Source: an uncultured Pseudomonadota bacterium (lineage in GTDB: Bacteria > Pseudomonadota > Alphaproteobacteria > RF32 > CAG-239). From it: a stretch of DNA of 34,757 bases. Shown in pieces: positions 23,615 through 33,306 of this stretch. Numbering within the stretch: position 1 is the first letter of the stretch; each line of letters opens with the position of its first letter. The stretch spans positions 1-34,757 of the forward strand of contig CACWKS010000017.1 in NCBI GenBank assembly GCA_902761535.1, read 5' to 3'. The position numbers and the translations under genes were made by a program. The notes under the pieces are model-generated. The model was not told the DNA's origin. It made no database searches and was given only the letters and a program-made list of their open reading frames with translations.

Positions 23615-26138
23615 TTTTTTCTTCCAAAGATTTCATATAAAACTTAGCAAAATTATTGAAGTTATCAATATCATTGATTGCACTTCGTATTTTATTAATA
23701 TCAACTTCTTCTTTTTCCAAATGGCTGGTCAAAACATTAAATGCACTTTCATAGGCAGTTCCCTTAAAATAAGGTATAAATTTATTATACAATCTCACCA
23801 ACACCATCTCTTTCCCTGCCTTTTTCAAAGTTGTTGCCCAATCTAATATATAACCTATCTGTTCTTTAGACAAAGGCTGTCCTTTGATTGGCTCTTTTAC
23901 CAAATACTTAATTACGTTAGAGGCGTTATCCCAATCTCCGGCTTTCCAATAAATTTCAAACTTATACAACAACGCATTACTGCTATAGTCATCTTTCAAT
24001 AAATTAAGCGCCTGATCAACTTTTCCTCTGGCTGACAATGCCTTAGCTCTGATAAACCGACGTGGTGCACTGACCTCCGGTGACATTCTTTCCGCTTTTG
24101 TTGCATCTAAAACTTCCAAAGCCTTCTCGGGAAATTGTTCAAATAAATAAATCACCGCCAATCTTGCACCTATCCGCCCGATATCATCAGAGGTCAAATC
24201 ATCACGCAATAACAGTGACAATAAAATATCTTTTGCTCTGGGTAACAAATCTACCGCCACCAGCCTATCTGCCAATTTCTGCATGATTATGTTGCGTTTT
24301 TCGCTCAAATCTCCCAACCAACTGAAATCTTCGTACAAAGCCAAAGCTTTTATCGGTGTCAAACTTTCATCAGCGTGGTTGCCGATAAAAACATCTTCAA
24401 ATACTCTCACCATTTTCTTAAAAACTTTAACTTTTTCCTCGCCATCAACAATAAATCCTTGCTCATTTAAAACTCTCAATGCATCATAATAATTATGATT
24501 TTTCAAATAAAGATTTGCCAACTTTGATAACAATTCAATTTGAAACCCCTTTTCACCCCAGGCAAATCTCAGTTTCTCCAACTCCTTAATTGCCGCTGCC
24601 GCATCAATAAAATTAATCATCTGGCTTAAAACAGTATGACGAAACCTTCCATAAGCTGAAAACATCGCAGAATTTGAATTTAATAAACTTTGATACTCCT
24701 TTATTGCATTACGTAAATATCCTTGCATTTCCAATTTTTGACCAGACAAATAAGTTATTTGTGGAGTCAAATCTACATATCTGCTTTGAACCGCACTTAG
24801 AATATCAATAAAATTTTGAGCAGACAAATCATCATTTGCCTTTATGGCATTCTGCGCAGCTACTATTGCTATTTGATCTTTAATAGATTGAGGATAATCA
24901 CGCATCAATGATATATATTTCATAATTATCTCATTACTTCCTTCTTCAAATTTATACGCACTCTTTACAATCGTATTCCAAAATTTACCCTCTGTAGTAT
25001 CTAGTATACGTCCATATAAAAAATGTTGTTCGGCCTTTTGCCATCTATGTGCTAAAAAATTTGCCACCCCAGCCAACGCATGAAAATAATCAGTTTTTAC
25101 TTCAGGCAAATCAAGCTCAAACATCTGATCTAAAATATAAAGTGCCTCCGTTCCCAAACCATTATAGACATAGTATTTGGCTAAATCCAAACGCAATTTA
25201 TTTTTACCTCCTACCGGAGCAGATAATATCTCCTGCTTAAAATTATTCACTACATCCAAAAAACTTTGTTCTGCCAATTTTTGTGATACTTGCAAATCAA
25301 AAGGGCTCTTCAATTCGCCCGGTGTTCCGTTCTTTTTTGACTTTTGCTGTTGTTTCAAACTGTCTAAATCACTGGTAATATTCAATGATCGTCCTATAGC
25401 CTTCAAAGTAATACCTGAATTACCTCTGCTCAGCATTACATCAGGAGCATTCACCACAAAAGCCATCCCCTGCATAGCTTCCAATATATCAAAATCAGGA
25501 TAACGATAAAATTCTTCACTACCTAATCCCAATTGATTAGTGGTCAAAATCGACAACGCATCACCATAATTAGGATCTAATACCGATATTATATTTCCGG
25601 CAAAAGTTGTCGGCATAAACAAATAAACATTCTTAAAACTATCAAATTGCGTAAATATTGTAATATTTTTACGTTCAAATTTCGGTGATCTCCCCGTATA
25701 CAAATCAACAATCCACAGCAAACCTTCTTTACGCAAAGAAAACTTAACTCCGTCTTTTGGCTCTATAATAACAATTGTCCCTATCGGATGAGGAAGAGTA
25801 TAAATTTTCTTAGCCAAACCTTGTGCTTCTGTTTCCAAATCCTCAACATTAATAGTGTTTACGCGATCGAAAACCACCCAAATCTTACCTTTTCTTTCAA
25901 AAGCTGCTACACTAACCGGAACATTCCATACAAAACGCAAACTTACGATGCGATCTTCGTTATTGGCAACATCTGTTTTATCATCGTTTTTAACCTTGTT
26001 AAAATGATTAAAAACCATTTGCTCAACGTCCTCGGTAGTAATTTTAGCCACAGATAAATTTGAAAAGGCAAAACTAAACCAACAAACATTCAACAAAAAT
26101 AAAAATTTTCCAACTCGTTTCAATTTTCCACAACTCAT
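23607..26138 (-). CDS. Large periplasmic TPR-like protein of the flagellar block
   Basis: An 843-residue protein with a probable signal peptide (basic start, then [20 protein letters not shown], cleavage near residue 31). About residues 45-280 look beta-rich. Residues ~290-840 are helical with TPR-like pairs (for example [20 protein letters not shown], and repeated A-x-A-L-Y/L segments). TPR proteins of this size commonly follow fliL-fliM-motE-like genes in alphaproteobacteria and are thought to help motor or envelope assembly. The start overlaps the motE stop by one base (TAATG). Exact function unknown. Confidence 0.75.
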   Translation of the reverse strand: MSCGKLKRVGKFLFLLNVCWFSFAFSNLSVAKITTEDVEQMVFNHFNKVKNDDKTDVANNEDRIVSLRFVWNVPVSVAAFERKGKIWVVFDRVNTINVEDLETEAQGLAKKIYTLPHPIGTIVIIEPKDGVKFSLRKEGLLWIVDLYTGRSPKFERKNITIFTQFDSFKNVYLFMPTTFAGNIISVLDPNYGDALSILTTNQLGLGSEEFYRYPDFDILEAMQGMAFVVNAPDVMLSRGNSGITLKAIGRSLNITSDLDSLKQQQKSKKNGTPGELKSPFDLQVSQKLAEQSFLDVVNNFKQEILSAPVGGKNKLRLDLAKYYVYNGLGTEALYILDQMFELDLPEVKTDYFHALAGVANFLAHRWQKAEQHFLYGRILDTTEGKFWNTIVKSAYKFEEGSNEIIMKYISLMRDYPQSIKDQIAIVAAQNAIKANDDLSAQNFIDILSAVQSRYVDLTPQITYLSGQKLEMQGYLRNAIKEYQSLLNSNSAMFSAYGRFRHTVLSQMINFIDAAAAIKELEKLRFAWGEKGFQIELLSKLANLYLKNHNYYDALRVLNEQGFIVDGEEKVKVFKKMVRVFEDVFIGNHADESLTPIKALALYEDFSWLGDLSEKRNIIMQKLADRLVAVDLLPRAKDILLSLLLRDDLTSDDIGRIGARLAVIYLFEQFPEKALEVLDATKAERMSPEVSAPRRFIRAKALSARGKVDQALNLLKDDYSSNALLYKFEIYWKAGDWDNASNVIKYLVKEPIKGQPLSKEQIGYILDWATTLKKAGKEMVLVRLYNKFIPYFKGTAYESAFNVLTSHLEKEEVDINKIRSAINDIDNFNNFAKFYMKSLEEKID

Positions 26139-26782
26139 TAAATATTGTTTCCAATCAATTCAGCAGTAATAGCTTGAGCTTTCTCGGAATCCATTTGCGA
26201 AAGTATTGCTGAAGAAGATGACGGTTTCATACCTTTAAGTATAGCCGTCGAAATATCCAAATTCATTGTATTAAAAATTCTTGCTGCATCTTTAGGCTTC
26301 ATCGAACTATATAATTTAACCAACGAATTTATATTTTCCTGTTCTCTCTCCGAATATTTATTTATAAGCTTTTCCAAACGTTGCTCATACTCCTTTAATT
26401 GGCGCAGTTTTTTATCAATTTCCTCTTCGGCGACTTTCAACTGCACTGCTCTTTTATCAATCTCTTGAGCACGAACGTCCAAAGCCTCTCTTCTTTCTGC
26501 CAATTCTTGCAAAAGAGCAATTTCCGAATCACTAAATACCGGAAGATCTGCTGTTACGTTATTACTTGATTTATCATGTAAAACTTGTGTCAACTGTTCG
26601 GTATCTTTATCATCTTTTTCCTCGGCTACAGCCATTGTTGCCACGAGAGTTATACGTTTTCCGCTATTTTTTTGATACAAATCATAAGCATTATTTATTT
26701 TTACACTAAGACACAATACCGCCACAAAAATAAATATCGGCAATAACCTGACTTTAAATTTAAATCCCAATGCTTTGCTCAT
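26138..26782 (-). CDS. motE: MotE-like flagellar chaperone with MgtE N-like domain
   Basis: A 214-residue protein with one N-terminal membrane helix (LLPIFIFVAVLCLSVKI), a periplasmic coiled coil (about 95-150, ELAERREALDVRAQEIDKRA onward) and a C-terminal MgtE N-like domain (KDAARIFNTMNLDISTAILK, then SSAILSQMDSEKAQAITAEL). This architecture fits alphaproteobacterial MotE, the chaperone of the periplasmic motility protein MotC, or the related FlbB. It starts one base after the DUF6468 gene stop and overlaps the TPR gene by one base. No SD is seen, so coupling is likely. Confidence 0.75.
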   Translation of the reverse strand: MSKALGFKFKVRLLPIFIFVAVLCLSVKINNAYDLYQKNSGKRITLVATMAVAEEKDDKDTEQLTQVLHDKSSNNVTADLPVFSDSEIALLQELAERREALDVRAQEIDKRAVQLKVAEEEIDKKLRQLKEYEQRLEKLINKYSEREQENINSLVKLYSSMKPKDAARIFNTMNLDISTAILKGMKPSSSSAILSQMDSEKAQAITAELIGNNI

Positions 26783-26783
26783 A

Positions 26784-27224
26784 TTATTTAATTGCCCTCA
26801 ATGCTTTTAACAATTCCAATTCCGCTTCAGCTCTGTCATTCTGTACATTTTCTTTCTTAACCGCATTTCCTTCAATCGTTGAAGAATTTGCAGCCAATCC
26901 TCGCGAATTAGAAATTACATTCTCCAACCTGTCTGCCAATGAATCCGCTCTTTCATTAATAAACAACAAGTCACTTTTTAATTCCTTTGCGCTGTCTACG
27001 ACTTCCTTCAATCCCTCCGAAGAATGTTCCGTAGCCGATTTTAATTTAGGAATAGAATTTTCCGCCTTAAATGTAGCCTCATTAAGTGCCGAAACCAATT
27101 GTGCCAAAGCATTTTGATTTTGCCGTAACTTACCCAAGCTTTTATTCAAATTATAAGCAAACAAAATCATCGGCACTAACAGACAAATAATCACTATATT
27201 CAATATCAGTTCAATATTAGCCAT
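26784..27224 (-). CDS. DUF6468-type flagellar-locus membrane protein
   Basis: A 146-residue protein with one N-terminal membrane helix (LILNIVIICLLVPMILFAYN) and a long cytoplasmic helical or coiled-coil region (residues ~28-120). It fits the DUF6468 family, which alphaproteobacteria carry between fliM and the motE-like gene; that family call is from context and shape. It overlaps the fliM stop by eight bases and ends one base before motE. Biochemical role unknown. Confidence 0.65.
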   Translation of the reverse strand: MANIELILNIVIICLLVPMILFAYNLNKSLGKLRQNQNALAQLVSALNEATFKAENSIPKLKSATEHSSEGLKEVVDSAKELKSDLLFINERADSLADRLENVISNSRGLAANSSTIEGNAVKKENVQNDRAEAELELLKALRAIK

Positions 27225-28218
27225 TTTTCTCTGCCTTTCCTTGCACTCTTATAACAATATGTTGATTTCTGCGTCCCATATTTCCCTTAAACAAAGGCAC
27301 ATCGCCACAATATACACTCACATTATCATCAGGCTTAATATCTAACGGGAAAAAAGTCCCTTTCTCCCATTTTGAAACATCACTCAGTAACGCCTTTGTT
27401 GATTTCAAAATTGCTTTAACCTCAATATCGGTATCCCACAGACGTGACATCAAATGATTTTCCCAAACAGTATCTCTTCCGAATCTTTCACCCATAAACA
27501 TCTGCAACAACAATTCTCTTACCGGTTCAAGAGTCGTATAAGGCAACATCAAATCTATCTTACCGCCTCGACTTTCCATATCGATTCTCAAATGTGCTAC
27601 AATAACCGCATTAGAATCACGAGTAATTTGAGCAAACCGCGGATTGGTTTCCAATCTGTCAAAAGTAAATCCTACTGAAGTAACCGGATCAAACGCAGCA
27701 GATAAATCATTTAAGATTAGTTGAATAATTTCTTTAACTATGTTTAATTCAATAGTGGTATAAGGCCTTCCTTCAATACGCATTGCCGCAGTTCCTCGGC
27801 GTCCCCCTAACAACACATCAACCAATGAATATATTAAAGCACTGTCCAACGACATCAATCCGTAATTATCCCACTCTTCAGCCTTAAACACATTAATTAA
27901 TGTCGGCAAAGTCAATGAGTCGACATATTCACCAAATCGCATCGACTCAATAGCCTCTAATGATACTTCAACGTTATCTTGGGTATAGTTACGTAGAGAT
28001 GTCGCCATCTGCCTTATCAAACGATCAAAAACAATTTCCAACATTGGTAGTCTTTCATAGAATACCATGTTGGAATTCAATATAGCTTGAACTCCGTTTC
28101 TTTGCGTTAATGCATCACCACTGTTAAGCCCGTATCCTAAAAGAGCATCAATCTCTTCTTGGCTCAACACCTTGGATTCTGTACCATCATCCTTAAAATT
28201 ATCGTTATTATCAGCCAA
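27217..28218 (-). CDS. fliM: Flagellar motor switch protein FliM
   Basis: A 333-residue FliM of the C-ring. The N-terminal CheY-P binding peptide LSQEEIDALL (residues 18-27) is intact. The middle domain (about 45-235) has LPTLINVFKAEEWDNYGLMS and a SLVDVLLGGRRG loop. The C-terminal SpoA-like domain contains FFPLDIKPDDNVSVYCGDVP. Together with the intact CheY peptide, this suggests switchable, chemotactic rotation. It follows fliL by about 11 bases. Confidence 0.96.
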   Translation of the reverse strand: MADNNDNFKDDGTESKVLSQEEIDALLGYGLNSGDALTQRNGVQAILNSNMVFYERLPMLEIVFDRLIRQMATSLRNYTQDNVEVSLEAIESMRFGEYVDSLTLPTLINVFKAEEWDNYGLMSLDSALIYSLVDVLLGGRRGTAAMRIEGRPYTTIELNIVKEIIQLILNDLSAAFDPVTSVGFTFDRLETNPRFAQITRDSNAVIVAHLRIDMESRGGKIDLMLPYTTLEPVRELLLQMFMGERFGRDTVWENHLMSRLWDTDIEVKAILKSTKALLSDVSKWEKGTFFPLDIKPDDNVSVYCGDVPLFKGNMGRRNQHIVIRVQGKAEKNG

Positions 28219-28229
28219 TTTTCTTCCCT

Positions 28230-28748
28230 CTATTTCTGCAAGTCAAACGAACTGAAGTTAATGTTTTTTATTTTCACCGGAGCAACCGCCAAATTCAAGC
28301 GATAAAACAACTCTTCCTTAAACCAATACAAACCGGCCGATCCGCTGAATTCATCAGTCGTAAGTTCAATCGTATGAGATATTATGACATCATTAAGTTT
28401 AGGTGCCAATATCTCTATCATTTGCAAATCTTCAATACTTGAAAGTTCCAAATTCAACTTAAATCTTAACTCATGCGGACCTTCTTTGCCTTTGATCGTT
28501 GTAGCAACTTCCGGCAAATCATAAAAGACACTCACACTGTCAGGATTATCTTTGTTATATTGTACAACCTTATAATTATCGGATGGCGAAGAATGGTGTT
28601 GACTCAATACAAAGAAAATCGTCGCCGACAATCCTATAACAATCAGCAACGGCAATACAATCAACATCACCCGCTTACGCTTTATATGAGAAACATCTTG
28701 AGTCTCTTCAGCTTCAGCGGATTCCTCAGCTTCTTCATCTTCAACCAT
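28230..28748 (-). CDS. fliL: Flagellar basal body-associated protein FliL
   Basis: A 172-residue FliL: a short acidic cytoplasmic N-terminus, one membrane helix (about 27-49, VMLIVLPLLIVIGLSATIFF), and a periplasmic stomatin-like domain (RFKLNLELSSIEDLQMIEIL, then LYWFKEELFYRLNLAVAPVK). FliL rings surround the stator and stabilise it. It is first in the flagellar run; a GGGG lies five bases before the ATG. Confidence 0.9.
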   Translation of the reverse strand: MVEDEEAEESAEAEETQDVSHIKRKRVMLIVLPLLIVIGLSATIFFVLSQHHSSPSDNYKVVQYNKDNPDSVSVFYDLPEVATTIKGKEGPHELRFKLNLELSSIEDLQMIEILAPKLNDVIISHTIELTTDEFSGSAGLYWFKEELFYRLNLAVAPVKIKNINFSSFDLQK

Positions 28749-28924
28749 GAATACCCCAAAAAAATAATTTTCCCCATTTAACGTGAGTTATTTTAGCCTA
28801 TTATTTAAATAAATAAATGCAAATTTTGCAGTTATTAAATGCTAATTGAAATTTTTTCGTAAAATCCTCAAAAAATTCGTTATTTTTTTCTTAACAAAAA
28901 AAACGACAAATAAAGTAAAACTCT
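28749..28924. other. AT-rich region upstream of fliL
   Basis: No gene is seen. The minus strand should hold the fliL promoter: TTGCAT and TAAAAT are present but at poor spacing, and no sigma54 motif is found. A short palindrome TGCAAATTTTGCA (28818-28830) could be an operator. Confidence 0.3.
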
Positions 28925-28958
28925 AAAAAGAGCCGACGCAAAGTCGAGCTCTTTTTTT
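28925..28958. terminator. Bidirectional intrinsic terminator downstream of ppdK
   Basis: AAAAAGAGC-CGAC, loop GCAAA, GTCG-A-GCTCTTTTTTT. The stem has one bulge and flanking A and T runs, so it works best on the plus strand but can also stop the ppdK transcript that reads through the palindromic element to its right. Confidence 0.85.
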
Positions 28959-28974
28959 AGTGTTTTATCATATA

Positions 28975-29103
28975 AAAAACTGCGGAGAATTGTGCAGATA
29001 AAGTCATTTATAAGAAAACCCGAAATTCTAGTGTACATAGAAGTACATGAATTTCGGGTTATTCTGTAAAATGGCTTTAGATGCGCCATTATACGCAGTT
29101 TTT
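28975..29103. repeat. Palindromic element at the 3' end of ppdK
   Basis: A 129-base imperfect palindrome. Outer arms AAAAACTGCG (28975-28984) and CGCAGTTTTT (29094-29103) are perfect and, read on the minus strand, look like an intrinsic terminator stem with A and T runs. Inner arms AACCCGAAATTC/GAATTTCGGGTT equal those of the rplO copy. The apex is TGTAC...GTACA (29032-29047) instead of TGTAG...CTACA, a compensatory pair change. It abuts the ppdK stop. Confidence 0.88.
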
Positions 29104-31795
29104 AAGCTGACTTCTTGCAGCAGCAAAGACCATTGTCATCAATCTTTTCACCTTTGTGGCGAACTGCAGCCTGTGCCGCAGCCAATCTTGCAACCGGAAC
29201 ACGGAATGGTGAGCAAGATACATAGTTCATACCACAAGTCTGGAAGAAGTCGATAGATGCCGGATCGCCGCCATGCTCACCGCATACCCCCAACCAAATC
29301 TTCGGATTAGAGTTGCGGGCTTTGGTGCAAGCCAACTTAACCAACATACCGACACCTTCAACATCGATTGAAGCAAACGGATCTGCCACATAAACACCTT
29401 TAGCACGATATTCATCCAAAATTGCACCGGTATCATCACGGCTCATACCCAAAGTAGTTTGGGTTAAGTCATTAGTACCAAATCCGAAGAACTCGGCCGA
29501 TTGAGCCAACTCGTCAGCTTTCAAAGCAGCGCGCGGCAATTCAATCATTGAGCCGACTTGATATTCAACCTTTTTGCCTTTTTCAGCAAACAATTTTGCA
29601 GCTGTGGTATCGATAATATTCTTAACAATGTCCAACTCTTTTTTAGAACCTGTCAACGGAACTTCAATCTCAGGCATTACTTTAATGCCGGCAGCTTCAC
29701 ATTCCATAGCAGCTTCCAAAATAGCTGTTGTCTGCATTTCGCAAATTTCCGGATAAGTAATCGGCAAACGGCATCCGCGATGACCTAACATCGGGTTAGC
29801 TTCGTGCAAAGAGTTGGCTCTTTGTTTAACTTCATCCAAGCTCATTCCCATCTTGTCTGCCAATTCCTTCATCTCGGCCTCGGTATTGGGCAAGAATTCG
29901 TGCAAAGGCGGATCAAGCAAACGAACAACCACCGGCAGTCCGTCCATAATCTTGAACAAGTCTTTGAAATCTTGCTTTTGATAAGGCAACAATCTTGCCA
30001 AAGCAGCACGACGTCCTGCCTCATCTTTTGCCAAAATCATAGCACGCATATCCGAAATTCTGTTGGCATCGAAGAACATATGTTCGGTTCTGGCCAAACC
30101 GATACCTTCGGCACCAAAGTCACGAGCTTGTTGAGCATCTCTCGGAGTCTCGGCATTGGCTCTGATTTCCATAGTACGCAACTCATCAACCCAGCCCATC
30201 AATTTACCGAAATTACCGGTATTGGTGTCGGCTTTAACCGTCGGAATTTGACCTTCAATAATCTGACCTTTACCGCCATCCAATGACAACCAATCGCCTT
30301 CGTGAATAACAACACCTTTATCGGTGGTCATGGTCTTCTTGGCATAATCAATGTGAATATCATGTGAACCTGATACGCAAGGAGTTCCCATACCTCTGGC
30401 TACCACGGCCGCGTGTGAAGTCATACCGCCACGTGCTGTAATAACACCTTGCGAAGCATGCATACCGCCGATATCTTCCGGAGAAGTCTCGTTACGGATC
30501 AAGATAACTTTCTCACCTTTGGCAGCCCAAGCTTCAGCATCTTCGGCACAGAAAACTGCACGTCCGACAGCTGCACCCGGTGATGCCGGCAAACCGGTAG
30601 CAATAACGTTCTTCTTAGCCTTAGGATCCAACATCGGGTGCAACAATTGATCCAACTGATCAGCACCTACGCGCATAATAGCTTCTTCTTTGTTGAGCAA
30701 ACCTTCTTCAACCATCTCAACTGCCATACGAACGGCGGCTTGAGCGGTACGTTTACCGTTACGGCATTGCAACATCCACAATTTACCATGCTCAATGGTG
30801 AATTCCATATCTTGCATGTCTTTATAATGAGCTTCCAACTTGTTACGAACATCAACCAATTCTTTATACAAATTCGGCCACAATTCTTCCAAAGAATTGC
30901 CTTCGCCTTTTGAGCCCATCGGTTGCGGAGTACGAATACCGGCCACAACGTCTTCACCTTGAGCGTTAACCAAATATTCGCCGTAATAAACATTTTCACC
31001 GGTAGCCGGATCACGCGAGAAGCAAACACCGGTAGCCGAATCATTACCGGCATTACCGAATACCATGGTCTGAACGTTAACCGCTGTACCCCAGTCACCC
31101 GGAATATTGTTCAATTTACGATAAGTAATGGCACGATCAACCATCCAAGAACCGAACACGGCACCGATTCCCGCCCACAATTGATCCCAAGGATCCTGCG
31201 GAACAACCTTGCCGATTTTTTCTCCGATTGCTTTGTATTGATTTACCAATTCTTTCAAATCCTCAGCTGTCAAATCGGTATCTTGCTTATAACCATGAGC
31301 TTTTTTCATATTCTCCAAGGCTTCTTCATACAAATCCAAATCTGCACCCAAAACCACATCCGAGAACATTTGCAAGAAACGACGATAAGAGTCATAAGCA
31401 AATCTCTCATTACCGGAAGATTTTGCCAAAGCCTTAACAGTCTCATCATTCAAACCCAAGTTCAAAACCGTGTCCATCATACCGGGCATCGAAACTCTGG
31501 CACCCGAACGAACCGAGAACAACAACGGATTTTCGGCATCGGCAAATTTTTTGCCCATAATTTTTTCAACACCGGCAACCGCAGCTCTGACCTGATCTTT
31601 CAAATCTGACGGATAAGTTTTGTTATTGTTGTAGTAATAAGTGCAAACTTCGGTAGTAACGGTAAATCCGGGAGGAACAGGTAATCCGACCTTATTCATC
31701 TCAGCCAAGTTAGCACCTTTGCCGCCCAACAGGTTGCGCATCGACGCATCACCTTCGGCCGCACCATTACCAAATGTATAAACCCATTTACTCAT
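29102..31795 (-). CDS. ppdK: Pyruvate, phosphate dikinase
   Basis: An 897-residue PPDK interconverting pyruvate, ATP and phosphate with PEP, AMP and PPi. The N-terminal nucleotide-binding domain starts LLGGKGANLAEMNKVGLPVP and has VNVQTMVFGNAGNDSATGVC. The swivel domain holds the phosphorylated histidine in GGMTSHAAVVARGMG (His461). The C-terminal PEP/pyruvate barrel includes GFGTNDLTQTTLGMSRDD and ends with GVCGEHGGDPASIDFF. Full length, with a Cys/Lys-rich tail (CCCKKSA). AAGGAG lies about 11 bases before the ATG. It is monocistronic by context. PPDK suggests PPi-linked glycolysis or gluconeogenesis. Confidence 0.98.
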   Translation of the reverse strand: MSKWVYTFGNGAAEGDASMRNLLGGKGANLAEMNKVGLPVPPGFTVTTEVCTYYYNNNKTYPSDLKDQVRAAVAGVEKIMGKKFADAENPLLFSVRSGARVSMPGMMDTVLNLGLNDETVKALAKSSGNERFAYDSYRRFLQMFSDVVLGADLDLYEEALENMKKAHGYKQDTDLTAEDLKELVNQYKAIGEKIGKVVPQDPWDQLWAGIGAVFGSWMVDRAITYRKLNNIPGDWGTAVNVQTMVFGNAGNDSATGVCFSRDPATGENVYYGEYLVNAQGEDVVAGIRTPQPMGSKGEGNSLEELWPNLYKELVDVRNKLEAHYKDMQDMEFTIEHGKLWMLQCRNGKRTAQAAVRMAVEMVEEGLLNKEEAIMRVGADQLDQLLHPMLDPKAKKNVIATGLPASPGAAVGRAVFCAEDAEAWAAKGEKVILIRNETSPEDIGGMHASQGVITARGGMTSHAAVVARGMGTPCVSGSHDIHIDYAKKTMTTDKGVVIHEGDWLSLDGGKGQIIEGQIPTVKADTNTGNFGKLMGWVDELRTMEIRANAETPRDAQQARDFGAEGIGLARTEHMFFDANRISDMRAMILAKDEAGRRAALARLLPYQKQDFKDLFKIMDGLPVVVRLLDPPLHEFLPNTEAEMKELADKMGMSLDEVKQRANSLHEANPMLGHRGCRLPITYPEICEMQTTAILEAAMECEAAGIKVMPEIEVPLTGSKKELDIVKNIIDTTAAKLFAEKGKKVEYQVGSMIELPRAALKADELAQSAEFFGFGTNDLTQTTLGMSRDDTGAILDEYRAKGVYVADPFASIDVEGVGMLVKLACTKARNSNPKIWLGVCGEHGGDPASIDFFQTCGMNYVSCSPFRVPVARLAAAQAAVRHKGEKIDDNGLCCCKKSA

Positions 31796-31878
31796 GGTAA
31801 TATTAGCTCCTTTCGTAGCTTTTAGTTAATCCAACGTCTTAAGTTTTTACACTCAAGACAAAATTTTATCGCTAATAA

Positions 31879-31906
31879 ACTATAACAGCTTTTGCGATTC
31901 TTCAAG
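31879..31906 (-). promoter_or_regulatory. Candidate ppdK promoter
   Basis: On the minus strand CTTGAA (near 31901-31907) precedes TATAGT (31879-31884) by about 16 bases, giving a leader of some 75 bases before ppdK. Other AT-rich hexamers nearby could serve instead. Confidence 0.3.
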
Positions 31907-31948
31907 TAAATTCTCAATTTTTATCAAATATAATTTTCTGTTACACCT

Positions 31949-31990
31949 AAAAAAATAACCTGTCTTTTATTAAGACAGGCTATCTTTTTA
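31949..31990 (-). terminator. Intrinsic terminator after the 221-residue unknown gene
   Basis: On the minus strand, GATAGCCTGTCTT pairs with AAGACAGGTTAT around a short AATA-type loop, followed by seven T. It separates the unknown gene from ppdK. Confidence 0.9.
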
Positions 31991-32007
31991 GTTATATTAA
32001 TCGGTAA

Positions 32008-32673
32008 TTATCTGCCGAAAAATTTTTCCTCTGCCTTTCTTTTTACAGCCGCGTTTGTTGCTGCAACTTTTGCGGCTTCTTTTTCTTTCTTTTCCATCTG
32101 CCGCACATAATCTCTGTAAGCTTTCCTTTCCTCCGGCGTAACTATAACAAATCTATCAATAAAATAAGCCATATCTTTAGCCCTTTTTTGATGACTTGCA
32201 ATCCATTTTTCTTCAGTATTAAACATTCCCCCCTTACCGGCTATATTTGCAAAATACTCTTTATCCGTTCCGTCTGCTATTTTGCCTAATTGATAGCGAA
32301 TACTATTTATATCATCAATTTTTGTATCACTTTTCAGGTATATATTGTCATATATATAATTTCCCATATGCACTATAAATTCAGAATTACCCTTATTTTT
32401 TGAATCTTCTTTTTTTTCAAAATAGAATGGTTCTTTATTATCCACCTTAAAAGATATCCTTGTTCCATCTTTACTTTCTTCTCGATGTTCACGAACAAAA
32501 TAGTAAGATCTTTCCCATTCAGTAGAGCATGGGGCATACCCCAAAACCTCATGCAAACGCCCTGTCACCGAATAAACATGATCACCGTCTTTTAATGCTT
32601 TTTTCTCTTTACATTTATACCCTTTTATATCAAGATTATACTTCAATTTAGCAACTTTTTCTCGCATTGACAT
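32008..32673 (-). CDS. Unknown soluble protein, 221 residues
   Basis: I do not recognise this protein. It is charged, with Lys-rich ends and no signal peptide or membrane helix. The central part has aromatic and beta-like segments (HVYSVTGRLHEVLGYAPC, EFIVHMGNYIYDNIYLKSD). The last ~50 residues form a basic and acidic helix (TPEERKAYRDYVRQMEKKEK onward) that may be a coiled coil or nucleic-acid contact. It has its own promoter, a strong SD (AGAGGAG) and its own terminator, so it is a real single-gene unit. Lineage-specific or acquired origin is possible. Confidence 0.75.
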   Translation of the reverse strand: MSMREKVAKLKYNLDIKGYKCKEKKALKDGDHVYSVTGRLHEVLGYAPCSTEWERSYYFVREHREESKDGTRISFKVDNKEPFYFEKKEDSKNKGNSEFIVHMGNYIYDNIYLKSDTKIDDINSIRYQLGKIADGTDKEYFANIAGKGGMFNTEEKWIASHQKRAKDMAYFIDRFVIVTPEERKAYRDYVRQMEKKEKEAAKVAATNAAVKRKAEEKFFGR

Positions 32674-32714
32674 ATCTGTTCTCCTCTGCTCGAAATTAAT
32701 TTTCCATAAGCATT

Positions 32715-32743
32715 ATAATACTTCAATTTTCGGCGAAATGCAA
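32715..32743 (-). promoter_or_regulatory. Promoter of the 221-residue unknown gene
   Basis: On the minus strand TTGCAT (32738-32743), 17 bases, TATTAT (32715-32720). It fits the sigma70 consensus well and lies about 40 bases before the ATG. Confidence 0.65.
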
Positions 32744-32792
32744 TATGAAAATCCCTTATCAATTTCTTTATCTTTGCAAAAGCAATATAAAT

Positions 32793-32820
32793 AATCATTG
32801 CATTATTTTTCAATTACGCT
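32793..32820 (+). promoter_or_regulatory. Candidate promoter of gpt
   Basis: Plus-strand TTGCAT, about 16 bases, TAACAT, ending roughly 35 bases before the gpt ATG. Plausible but with a weak -10. Confidence 0.4.
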
Positions 32821-32859
32821 AACATAAAACTATTATCAATTTTTGAGAAAGGCTTCATC

Positions 32860-33306
32860 ATGTTACAATCCGATAAAATTTTCATCAAATGGGATGATTT
32901 TCATCAGGATACCAAGGACTTATGTGCTAAAATTAAAGCAACAGGTATCCCTTTTAACAAAATAGTTGCCATTTCACGCGGCGGTTTATTCCCTGCCGGA
33001 GTTGTTGCTTATGAGCTGGGAATTCGTGATTGCACGGTTGTTAATATTGCCACTTATGTCGGATCCGCTCACTTAAAACTTGATGAAGTGGCTCATCCCG
33101 AAACCGTCGGCAAAGTCGACGAACATACTCTTATTATTGACGATGTCGCCGATCAAGGTCAAACCGTTCGGGTTATGCGCCGCACTTTTCCCAAAGGTTA
33201 TTATGCCACCGTTTATGCCAAACCCGTCGGCAAATCGGATGTTGACGCTTTCGGTCGTGAATTGGAAGACAAATGGATAGTTTTCCCTTGGGATGTTGAT
33301 GAATAA
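32860..33306 (+). CDS. gpt: Xanthine(-guanine) phosphoribosyltransferase
   Basis: A 148-residue type I phosphoribosyltransferase closely resembling E. coli Gpt, which salvages xanthine and guanine with PRPP. VAISRGGLFPAGVVAYELGI (36-55) is the loop binding pyrophosphate. LIIDDVADQGQT (91-102) is the PRPP-binding signature. YAKPVGKSDVDAF and the terminal WIVFPWDVDE match the Gpt hood and purine-binding end. GAAAGG lies seven bases before the ATG. Its 3' end overlaps the next gene, so the two are co-transcribed. Confidence 0.9.
   Translation: MLQSDKIFIKWDDFHQDTKDLCAKIKATGIPFNKIVAISRGGLFPAGVVAYELGIRDCTVVNIATYVGSAHLKLDEVAHPETVGKVDEHTLIIDDVADQGQTVRVMRRTFPKGYYATVYAKPVGKSDVDAFGRELEDKWIVFPWDVDE

Noticed and set aside
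28880..29089. A 69-codon minus-strand frame downstream of ppdK.
   Set aside because: It lies across a palindromic element and a terminator, has no SD, and has no protein-like character.
30923..31609. A 228-codon plus-strand frame inside ppdK.
   Set aside because: It is the complement of a fully conserved enzyme region, and the translation shows no domain or start signal.
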